A stretch of 64,000 nucleotides of DNA, taken from assembly GCA_900320515.1 (NCBI GenBank), contig ONSJ01000006.1, positions 1-64,000 of the forward strand. Direction: 5' to 3'. A program made the translations under genes and the position numbers. This document shows, piece after piece, positions 17,151 to 28,500 of this stretch; positions within the stretch are counted from its first letter, which is position 1, and each line of letters begins with the position of its first letter. The notes under the pieces were generated by a model. It saw only the letters and a program-made list of their open reading frames with translations, searched no databases and was not told the origin of the DNA. The stretch is from an uncultured Methanobrevibacter sp. (GTDB taxonomy: Archaea; Methanobacteriota; Methanobacteria; Methanobacteriales; Methanobacteriaceae).

Positions 17151-17483
17151 ATGAACAAAATGGTAGTATTTTTAATCAGACACCCTCGCCATAACGACGT
17201 ATCCATCAAAGGGCTGGTTGATGGGGATTATCTGTTTGATGAGCAGGCAAAGGAGTATGCCGATGGAATTATCCAGTATTATCAGGGGGATAATCTGAGA
17301 TGGGAATTTCCCGCAAACCAGTTCATGAAGCATTCGATTAAATGGAATGCCTATGAGGAGCTGAAGGATTATATTTCAGGCGTTGAAGAGGATTTGGCAC
17401 TGAAAATTTTCGAAGGCGACAGGAATGTCGGCTATATCTCATATGCTGATTTCAAAATTGATAGGGAAGTTCTAACATGGTGA
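17151..17483 (+). CDS. Small unknown protein between two rubrerythrins
   Basis: Unrecognised 110-residue soluble protein without signal peptide, membrane helix or cysteines. It starts MNKMVVFLIRHPRHNDVS and is rich in Tyr, Asp and Glu with paired aromatic residues. The ATG at 17151 follows TTGTGATTTA; an ATG at 17160 is also possible. Its position between two rubrerythrin genes on the same strand hints at an oxidative stress link, but the upstream terminator suggests that it may be transcribed separately. Confidence 0.65.
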   Translation: MNKMVVFLIRHPRHNDVSIKGLVDGDYLFDEQAKEYADGIIQYYQGDNLRWEFPANQFMKHSIKWNAYEELKDYISGVEEDLALKIFEGDRNVGYISYADFKIDREVLTW

Positions 17484-17552
17484 TTTGTAACTGATTGGTA
17501 ACTAAAACTATAAATATCATATGATTAATATTATACAAAAGGAGATGATAAA

Positions 17553-18098
17553 ATGGCAGATTTAAAAGGATCTAAAACCGAAGAAAATTTAAAAGCAGCA
17601 CTCGCTGGTGAATCTCAAGCTCGTGTAAAATATGAATTTTACGCATCCCAAGCTAAAAAAGATGGTTACGTTGAAATTAAAGAAATTTTCCAAGAATCAT
17701 CTGACAACGAAAAGGAACATGCAAAAATCTGGTTCAAATTATTGAATGGTGGAGGAGTGCCTGACACTTTAACCAACCTTGCAGATGCAGCTGCAGGTGA
17801 AAACCATGAATGGACCGTAATGTACAAAGAATTTGCAGAAACAGCACGTGAAGAAGGCTTTGACGACATTGCCGCATTATTCGATGCAGCAGGTGCAACC
17901 GAAAAGGTACACGAAGAAAGGTACAACGCATTGTCCGACAAAATCAAAGCTGACAAAGTATTCAAGAAAGATGAAGAAATCGCATGGAAATGTAACAACT
18001 GCGGATACATCCATTATGGAAAAGAAGCTCCGGAAGTTTGTCCATTATGCGATCACCCACAAGCACACTTCAGAAAACAAGATACTAGTTACATCTAG
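17553..18098 (+). CDS. rbr: Rubrerythrin 2
   Basis: A 181-residue paralogue of the gene at 16.6 kb. It has the same ferritin-like domain ([26 protein letters not shown]) and rubredoxin-like tail (WKCNNCG...CPLCD), so both metal sites are intact. The role is peroxide reduction with electrons from rubredoxin or a flavoprotein. It has its own AT-rich promoter (CTATAAATATC about 17508) and a strong ribosome binding site AAAGGAGATGATAAA. T-runs after the stop probably terminate it. The tandem pair probably arose by duplication. Confidence 0.95.
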   Translation: MADLKGSKTEENLKAALAGESQARVKYEFYASQAKKDGYVEIKEIFQESSDNEKEHAKIWFKLLNGGGVPDTLTNLADAAAGENHEWTVMYKEFAETAREEGFDDIAALFDAAGATEKVHEERYNALSDKIKADKVFKKDEEIAWKCNNCGYIHYGKEAPEVCPLCDHPQAHFRKQDTSYI

Positions 18099-18130
18099 AT
18101 TCTTTTTTTCTTTTTTCTTTTTTCGTAACA

Positions 18131-18139
18131 TTTATATTA
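18131..18139 (+). promoter_or_regulatory. TATA box for the NAMPT-like/bile salt hydrolase pair
   Basis: TTTATATTA lies about 43 bp before the start at 18174, the usual spacing for an archaeal TATA box with a short leader. Confidence 0.4.
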
Positions 18140-18173
18140 TTCAACTATCTAATATCTATTAAAAAGTGATATT

Positions 18174-19583
18174 ATGATAGAAAACAACATTTGTCTTTTA
18201 ACAGACAGTTATAAGGTAACTCATCACTATTTCTATCCTAAAGGCACTGAAAAGATTTATTCATACCTTGAAAGTAGAGTAGGTGCTGAGTTTAACAAAA
18301 CAATTTTTTACGGACTTCAATACCTCATCAAGAAATATCTTGAAGGCCGTATTGTCACTCAGGAAAAGATTGACGAGGCAGACAACCTGATTGCCAATCA
18401 TATAGGTCATGACATCTTCAACAGGGAAGGCTGGCAATACATTTTGGATGAGCATGACGGCTATTTGCCGATTGAAATAAAGGCGGTCGCTGAAGGAACT
18501 CCCGTTGATGTGGGAAATGCCCTGATGACAGTCGAAAATACTGATGACAAGTCTTATTGGCTGCCGAATTACTTGGAGCCATTGCTTTTGCAGGTATGGT
18601 ATCCTTCAACCGTTGCAACTCTCTCTGCAGAGGTCAGAAAGCTATGCAATTTCTATCTTGAAGTGACAGGCTCCGTAAAGGATAATCTTGACTTCATGCT
18701 CCATGATTTCGGATACAGGGGAGCAACTTCAACCGAATCAGCCATGCTTTCTGGATCAGCCCATCTGCTCAGCTTTTCAGGAACAGACACCATTGCGGCA
18801 TTGACAATGCCTGAAAACTATTACAACGACTCCAACCTATACGGATTTTCAGTCCAGGCAACAGAACACAGCGTAATGACTTCCCTCGGTCCTGATGGTG
18901 AAATTTCACAGATTCTAAATGTAATCGATAATGCAAAGGACGGAGTGCTGTCAATGGTTATAGATTCATACAACTACAGGAACTTCCTCGAAGAAGCGGG
19001 AAAATCCGGAACAGAACTTAATGAGGCCATTCTGAATTTCCTGGATGGTGAGGATAACAAGATAGTATTCAGGCCGGACAGCGGCGAGCCCGTATCCACA
19101 ACCATAGACTGTTTGAATCTGCTTTCAGAAGGCTTTGGAAGCCATCTCACCGACAAGGGCTATAAGGTCTTTGACTTGAACATAGGACTCTTATGGGGTG
19201 ACGGTCTCAATTATCAGAAAATCCGTGACATCCTCTTTGCAATGAAATCCGCAGGATGGGCAGCCCAGAACATCATATTCGGTATGGGCGGAGGACTTCA
19301 CACTGCCGTCAACCGTGACACACAAAGAAACGCATTCAAATGTTCAGCCCAATTGCGTGACGGTGTCTGGCATGACATATTCAAGAATCCTCTTGATTCA
19401 AGTAAAAAGTCAAAGACAGGAAGATTCAAGCTGATAAAGGAGAACAAATCTTTTAAAACAGTTTCAATTGACAGTGAAGGTGAAAATTACCTTCAGACTG
19501 TATTTAAAGATGGGGAACTGTTGGTTGATGATACATTTGCTGATATCAAGCAAAGGGCCTTGAACTATTCAAATTTCTTATAA
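18174..19583 (+). CDS. Nicotinamide/nicotinate phosphoribosyltransferase (NAMPT-like)
   Basis: A 469-residue enzyme resembling nicotinamide phosphoribosyltransferases, which make NMN from nicotinamide and PRPP for NAD salvage. Family signatures are TDSYKVTH near residue 10, LHDFGYRGATSTESA about 178, the substrate-pocket FSGTDTIAAL about 200 with the Asp linked to nicotinamide preference, FRPDSGEP about 300, and GMGGGLHTAVNRDTQ about 370. A nicotinate-using relative cannot be fully excluded. The start follows AAGTGATATT. The bile salt hydrolase gene begins only 9 bp after its stop, so they are probably one operon. Confidence 0.88.
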   Translation: MIENNICLLTDSYKVTHHYFYPKGTEKIYSYLESRVGAEFNKTIFYGLQYLIKKYLEGRIVTQEKIDEADNLIANHIGHDIFNREGWQYILDEHDGYLPIEIKAVAEGTPVDVGNALMTVENTDDKSYWLPNYLEPLLLQVWYPSTVATLSAEVRKLCNFYLEVTGSVKDNLDFMLHDFGYRGATSTESAMLSGSAHLLSFSGTDTIAALTMPENYYNDSNLYGFSVQATEHSVMTSLGPDGEISQILNVIDNAKDGVLSMVIDSYNYRNFLEEAGKSGTELNEAILNFLDGEDNKIVFRPDSGEPVSTTIDCLNLLSEGFGSHLTDKGYKVFDLNIGLLWGDGLNYQKIRDILFAMKSAGWAAQNIIFGMGGGLHTAVNRDTQRNAFKCSAQLRDGVWHDIFKNPLDSSKKSKTGRFKLIKENKSFKTVSIDSEGENYLQTVFKDGELLVDDTFADIKQRALNYSNFL

Positions 19584-19592
19584 GGTGATAAA

Positions 19593-20564
19593 ATGTGCAC
19601 AGCAAGCAATTATATAACTGATAATCATTATTTTGGCCGTAACTTTGACTATGAAATATCCTATAACGAAAGGGTAACCGTTACTCCAAGAAACTATGAG
19701 CTTAAATTCAGAAAAACAGATGATATTAAAACCCATTATGCCATGATTGGAATGGCTGCAGGCATTGACGAGTATCCATTATATTATGATGCATGCAATG
19801 AAAAGGGATTGGCCATTGCAGGTCTGAACTTTGCCGGAAATGCAGTCTACAGGGAATTTGAAGAGGATATGGTTAATATAACTCCTTTTGAGCTGATTCC
19901 ATATCTGCTTGGTACCTGCTCCAGCGTGTCTGAAGCCCGTGAGGCATTGGGCAAGATCAATCTTGTAAACATTAACTTTGCCGACGAGCTTCCATTGTCT
20001 CCGCTTCACTGGATGATTTCCGATGAGGTCGAAGCGATTGTCGTTGAACCGTTGACTGAAGGCCTTAAGGTCTATAACAATCCTGTAGGGGTCCTGACCA
20101 ACAATCCTCCCTTTGACAAGCAGCTGTTTTACCTGAATAATTACAGGGGTTTGTCCAACAAAAATCCTGAAAACAGATTTGGCGTTGATTTGGAGGAGTA
20201 CTCAAGAGGAATGGGTGCAATAGGTCTTCCGGGGGATCTGTCATCTGCTTCAAGGTTTGCAAAGGTCGCATTTACTCGTGCAAACTCCTATTCTGATAAT
20301 GATGAGGCAAGCAGTGTGGGCCAGTTTTTCCATATTCTGGGGTCTGTTGAACAGCAGAACGGCTGCACTTTCATAGATGACCCTGATTTGTATGAGTATA
20401 CCATATACACCTCATGCTACAACACCAACAGGGCAATTCTCTATTACAGGACATATCATAACTCACAAATCACAGCAGTCGATTTGAATCGTGAAAATCT
20501 TGATTCATCCGACTTGATAAATTATAAGTTAATTAATGAAGAGCAATTCAACTTCATTAATTAA
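19593..20564 (+). CDS. Conjugated bile acid hydrolase (choloylglycine hydrolase)
   Basis: A 323-residue Ntn-hydrolase that removes glycine or taurine from conjugated bile acids. Met1 removal exposes Cys2, the nucleophile. Other catalytic positions are visible: Arg16 and Asp19 (YFGRNFDYE), Asn79 (GLNF), Asn171 (LTNNPPF) and Arg221 (SASRF). No signal peptide is present, as in most bacterial enzymes. It shares a transcript with the NAMPT-like gene (ribosome binding site TAAGGTGATAAA). Bile salt hydrolase occurs in gut archaea and was probably gained from gut bacteria. It is a clear sign of an intestinal habitat. A penicillin V acylase activity is less likely. Confidence 0.93.
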   Translation: MCTASNYITDNHYFGRNFDYEISYNERVTVTPRNYELKFRKTDDIKTHYAMIGMAAGIDEYPLYYDACNEKGLAIAGLNFAGNAVYREFEEDMVNITPFELIPYLLGTCSSVSEAREALGKINLVNINFADELPLSPLHWMISDEVEAIVVEPLTEGLKVYNNPVGVLTNNPPFDKQLFYLNNYRGLSNKNPENRFGVDLEEYSRGMGAIGLPGDLSSASRFAKVAFTRANSYSDNDEASSVGQFFHILGSVEQQNGCTFIDDPDLYEYTIYTSCYNTNRAILYYRTYHNSQITAVDLNRENLDSSDLINYKLINEEQFNFIN

Positions 20565-20668
20565 AATTTCTTTTTTTTAGCAATTGATATATAATATTAA
20601 AACAAACATATGCTATAGATACATTTTACATTGTTTTAAGTGTAATCCGTTAATCTTTGGTGAACATT

Positions 20669-23600
20669 TTGAAAAAGTTATCAATTATTGTATTCATGGC
20701 ATTGTCAGTTCTGATGATGATTTCCTGTTGCTTTGCGGCCGATAATGATGCAATACTCAGTGACGGGTTGGAAAATGGAACTGATAGTGTAAATCAGACC
20801 GACTATTACTTTGATGTGGGTCTTGACATTGACGGCAACGGATCGGCTGACAGTCCCTACAACAACTTCACAGATGAGAGGATAAATGACGATTCGGTTA
20901 TCCATTTGGCCAGCGGAGAGTATGTTTTCAATAATTCCAGAATCTTTTCAAACATCTCATTTTATGGTGCGGATGCACAGGATACAGTACTTGACGGTAA
21001 CGGTTCTAATTTAACCGTCAATGGTACAGTCAATTTCAGAAACATTACATTAACCAATTTCATGATTATCAATTGGGGTTCACTTAACGCTTCAAACGTG
21101 ATTTTCAAAAATATGCTTCCGACTTATGTTAAGGACGATTCATATGGGGGTGCAATCTATGCTCCGTCAAACGGGGATATCCATTTGGATAACTGTATCT
21201 TCGTTGGCAATCAGGCGGAATACGGAGGTGCAGTTTATGTCCGGGGAGGCAGCCTGACCATCATGAATTCACTGTTTTACAATAACCTTGCATACAACTA
21301 TGGTGGGGCAATAACTGCCGAATCAAGGGTTAAAATCATCATAAACAATACCTGCTTTTCAAACGTTTCATCAGCAAATGATGCTGGAGGAGCCATCTAT
21401 CTGTTGTCTTCAAGCCTGACCGCTTTCAATATGAATGTTTCCAACTCTTCAGCAACATTCGGTGCTGCAGTCACTTCGATTAATTCTGATCTGGATTTGA
21501 ATAATGTGACTTTAATGGACAACACCGCAAGGTATGAGGGTGGAGCAATCTATCAGATTTACGGTTCACTCTCTTTGAATTCATCCAGACTAATCAATAA
21601 CTCTGCTAGAAACGGAGGGGGACTCTTCATTGATGATGTAAATGTGCATAACATAACATTCAATGAATTCACAAGAAATTCCGCTTCAAATTATGGCGGT
21701 GCTGTCTATTCTCTCCTTTCACACTGCAATATGACAACAAACGCCTTTTTGAATAACTCCGCATTTCTTTTTAATGAGACATACTTCACTTCAGGCATCA
21801 ATCTGACACTTGGCAATGGAAATTATTCAATGTATGTCTTCAATCAGACATCCGTATCAGCATTGCCTTCCCATTATGATCTGCGAGATTACGGTTATGT
21901 CACTCCGGTCAAGGACCAGGGGGATGGGGGAAACTGCTGGGCTTTTGCTGCACTGGCCTCCCTGGAATCATGCATACTGAAGGCATCAGGTGAGGTTTTG
22001 GATCTGTCTGAAGAGAACCTGAAGAACCTGATGGCACACTATTCCAATTATGGATTTAAAGATTGGATGCCTAACGGCGGGGGAAATAAAGGGATGGCAG
22101 TGGCTTATCTCGTAAGCTGGCTTGGTCCCTTAAACGAAAGTGATGACATATATGATGATTTGAGTCACATATCTCCTGTTTTGGAAAGCATCATGCATGT
22201 CCAAAACGTATTGTATCTTAAAAGGAATAATGCAACAGACAATGATGCAATCAAACAGGCCATTTTGGATTATGGGGCCGTTTCAACATCAATGTATTAT
22301 GATATTGCTAGAGTTTATAACGGAAAGATATACCATTACTACACAGGCGATGAGAATGTCAATCATGATGTGGCAATTGTCGGATGGGATGACAATTTTT
22401 ATATTCCTGAAGCACCTGGAAGAGGTGCATGGATTGCAAAAAACAGTTGGGGCGAATCATGGCTAAGCCAATATCACACAGGAGGATATTTCTATATATC
22501 CTATTATGATAAGGCATTTGCAAGGCCTGGAACCTACTCATCACTCACATTCATATTGAATGACACCATCCATTTCGACAGGAATTATCAGCATGAAGTT
22601 TCAGGACCTACTGATTATTTTTATAATACTGTCAACACCGTCATGTATGAAAACGCATATTATGCAATGGATAATGAGTTTTTGGCCGCCGTTTCAACAT
22701 ATTTCAATACAGACACCCAATGGGAAGTTCTCGTTTATGTAAACAGCCTTCTTCAAATCGTCCAAAACGGTTCCGCCACTCCGGGATATTTCACTGTAAA
22801 TCTGGACTATCCGATTCCTTTGGCTAAAGGGGATCTGTTTGAAATAATATTTAGGATTACCGTCGACGGCGATGTAGGATTTCCGATTTCAGAATATATG
22901 TCTCTCAATAAGCTTACATATTCTCCGAATATGTCATTTGTCAGTTATGACGACGGCAAGACCTGGTATGACCTGTATGATTTGATACATTACTATCCTT
23001 CTCCTTATTATTTTAATCATCATTATAACTCCCAGGTTGCATGCATCAAGGGGTTCACTCAATTCATTACCCTAAATTCAACAGTCCAGTCATTGAACGT
23101 TACCTATGACATGCTGGATTTGTATAATGTTACTGCAATGGTTTTGGATGAGAACGGCAATGCTGCAGGCAATGGAAACGTGACATTTTATGTGAATGGA
23201 GCAAACTACACTGCTGAAATATATAGGGGCATTGCATCCGTTAAGGTTCCTTTGTCCTTAGGTCTGAACAGCATATTTGCGGTCTTTGAATCTCCTAACT
23301 ACTATTCATCAAATTCAAGCACAACCTATGAGGTTTCACCGATTGCATTGGATGCGGATATTGTTGTCGTTCAGGATTTAAAGGATGCATATCTCACATT
23401 CACCTTTTCACAAATGATTAATGAGACAATCCTGATTGTCATTAACGGCCAAAATCAGACCGTTAAAACCGTTGATGGAGTCTATCGCTTGAACCTGACA
23501 GATTTGGACTATGGCAGTTACGATGTCAATGTCACTCTCATAAGCGATTATTTCACAGCCGATAATTCAACCAGCTTCTTTGTGGACGTCAAAAGGACAT

Positions 23601-25393
23601 ATCTTAGCGTCAGTGATGTGGAAACATTCTACAGAAGCGGTGATGCTATTGAAATTAAGTTATATGATGAGCTGGGCCAGCCGTTGAATGACACTCAAAT
23701 CAAAATAATTCTTGATGGCGCGGATTTCCAAAATGGCACCGTTCATGACGGAAGGTTCGCTATTCCGGTTCTCTTCAATGTGGGAAACCATACCTTTGAA
23801 GCTGTCTTTGAAGGTGACCAGTCATATGCTGCATCTAAAAACTCTTCATGGGTCAATGTGACCAAATCCCAAACCCGAATCAACATTACACGCATCAGCT
23901 ACAATTCATTCAATCTCTTTGATATTGAGGCTGATGTTTTTGACCAGCTCAACCAAAGCGTCAGCGAGGGGACAATAACCTTCACAGTCAACAATGTGGA
24001 GTATGATAATGGCAGGCTGATACCGCTTGCAGTAGGTAAAAATAACATTTCAGTTGTTTTCAATGCTTCAAATTATTGTCTTTCAGCAGATCATATCTCC
24101 TATGAGGTTCTGCCGGTTGATTTGATGTTGAACATCTCCGTTGTTCAGGACTTCAACAATGCCAATATTCATTTCAAATCTTGCCAACAGGTAAACGAAA
24201 CCCTTATAATCACTATAAACAATCACAGTTCAATGGTTAAGCTAACTGATGGCCAATTTCAGTTGAATTTCACTGGTCTTGATTATGGAAAATATGTCGT
24301 TGAAGCTCAAATGGTCAGCGACTTTTACAAATCAGCTAATTCGACTTCCTTTTTTGTAAATGTTAAAAGAACATCCATTCAGGCAAATGACCTGACAACA
24401 ACATATGACAGCGGCGAATTTTTAGAAATCAGATTGATTGACCAGTTATTCCAACCGGTTGTCGGCCGTGAGGTCAATTGTTCAATTGATGATAATATAT
24501 ATTATACTGATGAAAACGGAACTGCACTGATACCTGTCCGCCTTAGGGACGGAGTTTATCATGTTACCGTCAGTTTTGAAGGTGACGATTCACACATCAA
24601 ATCCCAAAATACATCAACAGTAACAGTCAAATCAACCATTGTTTTTCCTGAAATTAAAAATTATGCACTTAATTCAAATTATGATGTTTGCCTATTGGAT
24701 AGGGATGGCAGTGCATTGGTTAATGCCGTTGTCACATTCACTTTCAATAATAGGGATTATGATGTGGTCAGCGACAGTAGCGGAAAGGCGACATTCATCA
24801 TTCCTGCCGATTCGGGCAGCTATGATGTTTATGTTTCAAATCCCGTTTCCGGTGAGAAACTCTCCCAAAAAATCAATGTCATAAAAAGGATTGCTGAAAA
24901 CAGGGACGCTTCCATTTATTACGGCAATTACCTTACTTATAAAATCCTCCTCTGCAATGATGACGGTGAATTTGCAGGCAACCTTGAAGCAAGAATCACT
25001 CTCAACAAGAAATCCTACCTCATTAAAACAGATAAGGACGGCTATGCGATACTCAGGATAAAATTAAATTCCGGAAACTATGTAATCACTTCAGAATATA
25101 AGGGATTTAAGGTATCCAATAAGATCACTGTGAAGCCTACTTTGATTACCAAAAACGTCAAGGCCAAAAAGGGCAAGGCAGTCAAATTCACAGCCAAGCT
25201 TCTCAGTAAGAATGGAAATGTTCTTAAAAATAAAAAAATCATCTTCAAAATCAAAGGCAAAGTCTACAAGGCCAAAACCAACAAAAAAGGCATTGCTACA
25301 ATCAAAATCAGGAACCTGAAAGTGGGCAAATACACTGTCACCACCAAATACGGCAAGCTTCAAAACAAGAACAGGATAACCGTTAAAAGATAG
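20669..25393 (+). CDS. Adhesin-like protein with C1 peptidase, paralogue A
   Basis: A secreted protein of about 1,574 residues. After a signal peptide (to about residue 25) comes a right-handed beta-helix region with GGAIY/GGAVY repeats (about 60-380), then a papain-like C1 peptidase domain: Gln-x(5)-Cys in QGDGGNCWAFA with Cys423, His566 in NHDVAIVGW, Asn592 in AKNSWG. A galactose-binding-like segment and several Ig-like repeats follow, then a Lys-rich C-terminal domain (last ~90 residues) without a membrane anchor. It probably attaches to the cell surface through the Lys-rich domain. The start is the TTG after TTTGGTGAACATT. It is the first of four tandem paralogues. Confidence 0.85.
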   Translation: MKKLSIIVFMALSVLMMISCCFAADNDAILSDGLENGTDSVNQTDYYFDVGLDIDGNGSADSPYNNFTDERINDDSVIHLASGEYVFNNSRIFSNISFYGADAQDTVLDGNGSNLTVNGTVNFRNITLTNFMIINWGSLNASNVIFKNMLPTYVKDDSYGGAIYAPSNGDIHLDNCIFVGNQAEYGGAVYVRGGSLTIMNSLFYNNLAYNYGGAITAESRVKIIINNTCFSNVSSANDAGGAIYLLSSSLTAFNMNVSNSSATFGAAVTSINSDLDLNNVTLMDNTARYEGGAIYQIYGSLSLNSSRLINNSARNGGGLFIDDVNVHNITFNEFTRNSASNYGGAVYSLLSHCNMTTNAFLNNSAFLFNETYFTSGINLTLGNGNYSMYVFNQTSVSALPSHYDLRDYGYVTPVKDQGDGGNCWAFAALASLESCILKASGEVLDLSEENLKNLMAHYSNYGFKDWMPNGGGNKGMAVAYLVSWLGPLNESDDIYDDLSHISPVLESIMHVQNVLYLKRNNATDNDAIKQAILDYGAVSTSMYYDIARVYNGKIYHYYTGDENVNHDVAIVGWDDNFYIPEAPGRGAWIAKNSWGESWLSQYHTGGYFYISYYDKAFARPGTYSSLTFILNDTIHFDRNYQHEVSGPTDYFYNTVNTVMYENAYYAMDNEFLAAVSTYFNTDTQWEVLVYVNSLLQIVQNGSATPGYFTVNLDYPIPLAKGDLFEIIFRITVDGDVGFPISEYMSLNKLTYSPNMSFVSYDDGKTWYDLYDLIHYYPSPYYFNHHYNSQVACIKGFTQFITLNSTVQSLNVTYDMLDLYNVTAMVLDENGNAAGNGNVTFYVNGANYTAEIYRGIASVKVPLSLGLNSIFAVFESPNYYSSNSSTTYEVSPIALDADIVVVQDLKDAYLTFTFSQMINETILIVINGQNQTVKTVDGVYRLNLTDLDYGSYDVNVTLISDYFTADNSTSFFVDVKRTYLSVSDVETFYRSGDAIEIKLYDELGQPLNDTQIKIILDGADFQNGTVHDGRFAIPVLFNVGNHTFEAVFEGDQSYAASKNSSWVNVTKSQTRINITRISYNSFNLFDIEADVFDQLNQSVSEGTITFTVNNVEYDNGRLIPLAVGKNNISVVFNASNYCLSADHISYEVLPVDLMLNISVVQDFNNANIHFKSCQQVNETLIITINNHSSMVKLTDGQFQLNFTGLDYGKYVVEAQMVSDFYKSANSTSFFVNVKRTSIQANDLTTTYDSGEFLEIRLIDQLFQPVVGREVNCSIDDNIYYTDENGTALIPVRLRDGVYHVTVSFEGDDSHIKSQNTSTVTVKSTIVFPEIKNYALNSNYDVCLLDRDGSALVNAVVTFTFNNRDYDVVSDSSGKATFIIPADSGSYDVYVSNPVSGEKLSQKINVIKRIAENRDASIYYGNYLTYKILLCNDDGEFAGNLEARITLNKKSYLIKTDKDGYAILRIKLNSGNYVITSEYKGFKVSNKITVKPTLITKNVKAKKGKAVKFTAKLLSKNGNVLKNKKIIFKIKGKVYKAKTNKKGIATIKIRNLKVGKYTVTTKYGKLQNKNRITVKR

Positions 25394-25526
25394 GTTTTCG
25401 TGTCCAATTTTGCATTTTTCAATTCTTCAAATGATACCTATTTATATTATAAAAAACTGATATAACTATATTCTATACATTTAGCCAATTTTTTGTGTTC
25501 AAATTGGTGCGATGGGGGTAAATTGT

Positions 25527-28500
25527 TTGAAGAATATAAAATTTATCGCATTAACAACAATATTGATTCTGTTGTTGATTGTGATTCCGACATGTTTTGC
25601 TATGGATAATGAGACCGCTTTTGCGGTAAGCGATGAGGATGCATTATCTATTGTGGATGAGGATGTCCTTGATGCAGATTACTATTTTGATGCTAATGCT
25701 CAAAATGATAATGGTGACGGTTCTCAGGACAATCCCTACAGGAACCTTACATCAAACAGGGTTAAGGACAACTCCATTATTCATCTGAAGGATGGGGAAT
25801 ATCCTTTGAACGCCCAGGTTGGCAGCAAAAACATAACTCTGATAGGTCAAAATCCCCAAAGCACAGTAATCAAATATAATAATCATATAGGGTTTTTTGC
25901 TGATAGCTCAATCACTCTTAAGAATTTGACCTTGGTTGGCCTGTCCATTTCAGACCGTTCAAATTCAATTATTAATGCTACAAATGTCATTTTCAAAGAT
26001 TCCACTGTCGGTTCAATAAGTGTTACCTATTACAATACAGTAGTATACCTTAAAAACTGTACCTTTTTGAATTGTAGTGCAACATCAGGCGGCGCAGTCA
26101 GCATTACCGGAGGCAGTCTGGAAATAGTTGACTCATTATTCATGAATAACTATGCAGAGAGGTATGGCGGAGCAATTTATCTTCGTGAAGCCGAATTTGT
26201 TTGCAGAAACATGGAAATAATCAATTCCACATCCAAAATGGGCGGAGCGATAACTGCACTGTATTCAACTCTTAATATGACTAATGTGACTGCCCGAAAC
26301 AACACTGCAAGGTATGGTGGAGGTGCAGTATATGCGCTTTTCGGTTCCCTTTCACTTAAAAACTCTGCTTTCTATAACAATACTGCAAAAGACGGTGGAG
26401 CACTCTTTATTGATGAGGTGAACAATTTCATACCGTTTAACAATACCTTTGCACGTAACACTGCTGTAAGCATTGCCGGTGCAGTCTACTCAGCAGTCAG
26501 CAGAAATCTGAATCGCACATCAATTTTGAACGAGTCATTAATGAATTCATTTTTCAACAACGCCGCTAGCCTTGAAAATGATGTTTATGAATGTGAAGCA
26601 ATCAATCTTAACTATAACTCTTCTCAAAATTACCTGCTTATACGATCAGGTTCATATTATGATTCCGATTTGCCTTCCAGTTATGATTTAAGGGATTATC
26701 ATATGGTAACTCCTGTTAAAAGTCAGGGGTCCAATGGAAACTGTTGGGCATTCTCTTCACTGGCTTCACTTGAGTCATGTATCCTGAAGGCTACAGGAGC
26801 CACATATGATTTATCCGAAGAGAACATGAAGGATTTGATGGCCAAATTTTCAAGCTATGGCTGTCAGATGGAAACAAATACTGGAGGGTATGACCGTATG
26901 GGTCATTCTTACCTTGCAAGTTGGCTGGGTCCGGTCAATGAAACTCAGGACCCTTATATAGTCGGTGAGGTATTGTCTCCGGTCATGAACAGCATTTTCC
27001 ATGTTCAAAACATTCTGTTTTTAACTAGAACAAATTATACAGATAATGATGAAATCAAAAGGGCAATAATGAGCTACGGTGCCGTTTCAACATCAATTCA
27101 TATGTATCAGTCTTCGGATGGAACCGATTTATACAGAAAAGGATCAAATCTTTATTGGTATAGAACAGATAAGAGCGCAAACCATGCGGTTGCAATTGTC
27201 GGATGGGATGACAACTATTCAAAAGATAACTTCAAAACAACCCCTCCTGGTGACGGCGCCTGGATAATCAAAAACAGTTGGGGTACCGGCTCAGGCGACA
27301 AGGGTTATTATCATGTTTCATATTATGATACCAAATTGGCACAGTTAAACAGTCCATATACCACATATGTTTTCCTTTTCAATGAGTCAATAAAATACGA
27401 TAAGAATTACCAGTATGACGTAAGCGGAAGGACTGACTTCTTTTTAAACGAATCAAACACTGTCTGGTACAAGAACAGATTCACAGCAACTGACAATGAA
27501 TGGTTAACTGCAGTTTCAACCTATTTTGAAAAGAACACTGCATGGGACCTGTCAATATACGTAAATGATGTTTTAAGGCATGTCCAGTCAGGAACTGCAA
27601 CTCCTAGCTATTCAACAATCGAGTTGAGCAGTTTCATTCCACTTGCCATTGGGGATGTCTTTGAAGTCGAATTCAAGATTACTACAGATAAGGAGGCAGG
27701 CGTTCCAATTTCCGAAGGCTTAATCTCCAACGGAATTCCAATAAATAAGAAGATGTTTTATGAAAACATTTCATTCATAAGCTATGACGGTGAAAACTGG
27801 GCTGATCTGTATGGCCTTGAATGGGCATATTCATCACATTCATATGCAACACAGGTTGCATGCATTAAGGCATTCACAGTATTCGATGTAATCAATACGA
27901 CCACCAAATTGTCAGTGGATGTCACTGACGTATTTGAAGTAAGGGCTCATGTTTTAAATCAGTACAATCTTCCGGTAACAGGAGGTGTCGTCACTTTCAC
28001 TTTTAACAACAGCAAATATTTCGTTAATGTTGTTAACGGTTTGGCTATACTTAAAATGCCTTTAAACATCAGTGAGTATGAAGTTTCAGCGGTATTTGAC
28101 AATGAAGGATACATTCCATCAAATGATTCAATCAGTTTCAGCACTTCCTTGTTGAACACCAGCATTTCTCTTGCAATCAATAAGAACAATCCAATCAACA
28201 TCACTGCATATGTATATAATGAATATGGATATCTTATAAATTATGGAAATGTCACATTAACTGTCGATAATGTTCCATACACTATAGATGTCATCAATGG
28301 CACTGCAACTCTCATAAAAGTGCTTGGATTAGGAAATCATAATGTTTCAGCAGTTTTCAATCCAGTCTATTATTATAAATCATCAAGCGCCTATCGGGAG
28401 TTTGACGTCAGTTTGCAAAGGACAAACGTTACCATATCCGTCAGTGATGTTTACAATCCTATTTCCATCAATGTAAATGTCACCGATGAGTTCGGCAATG

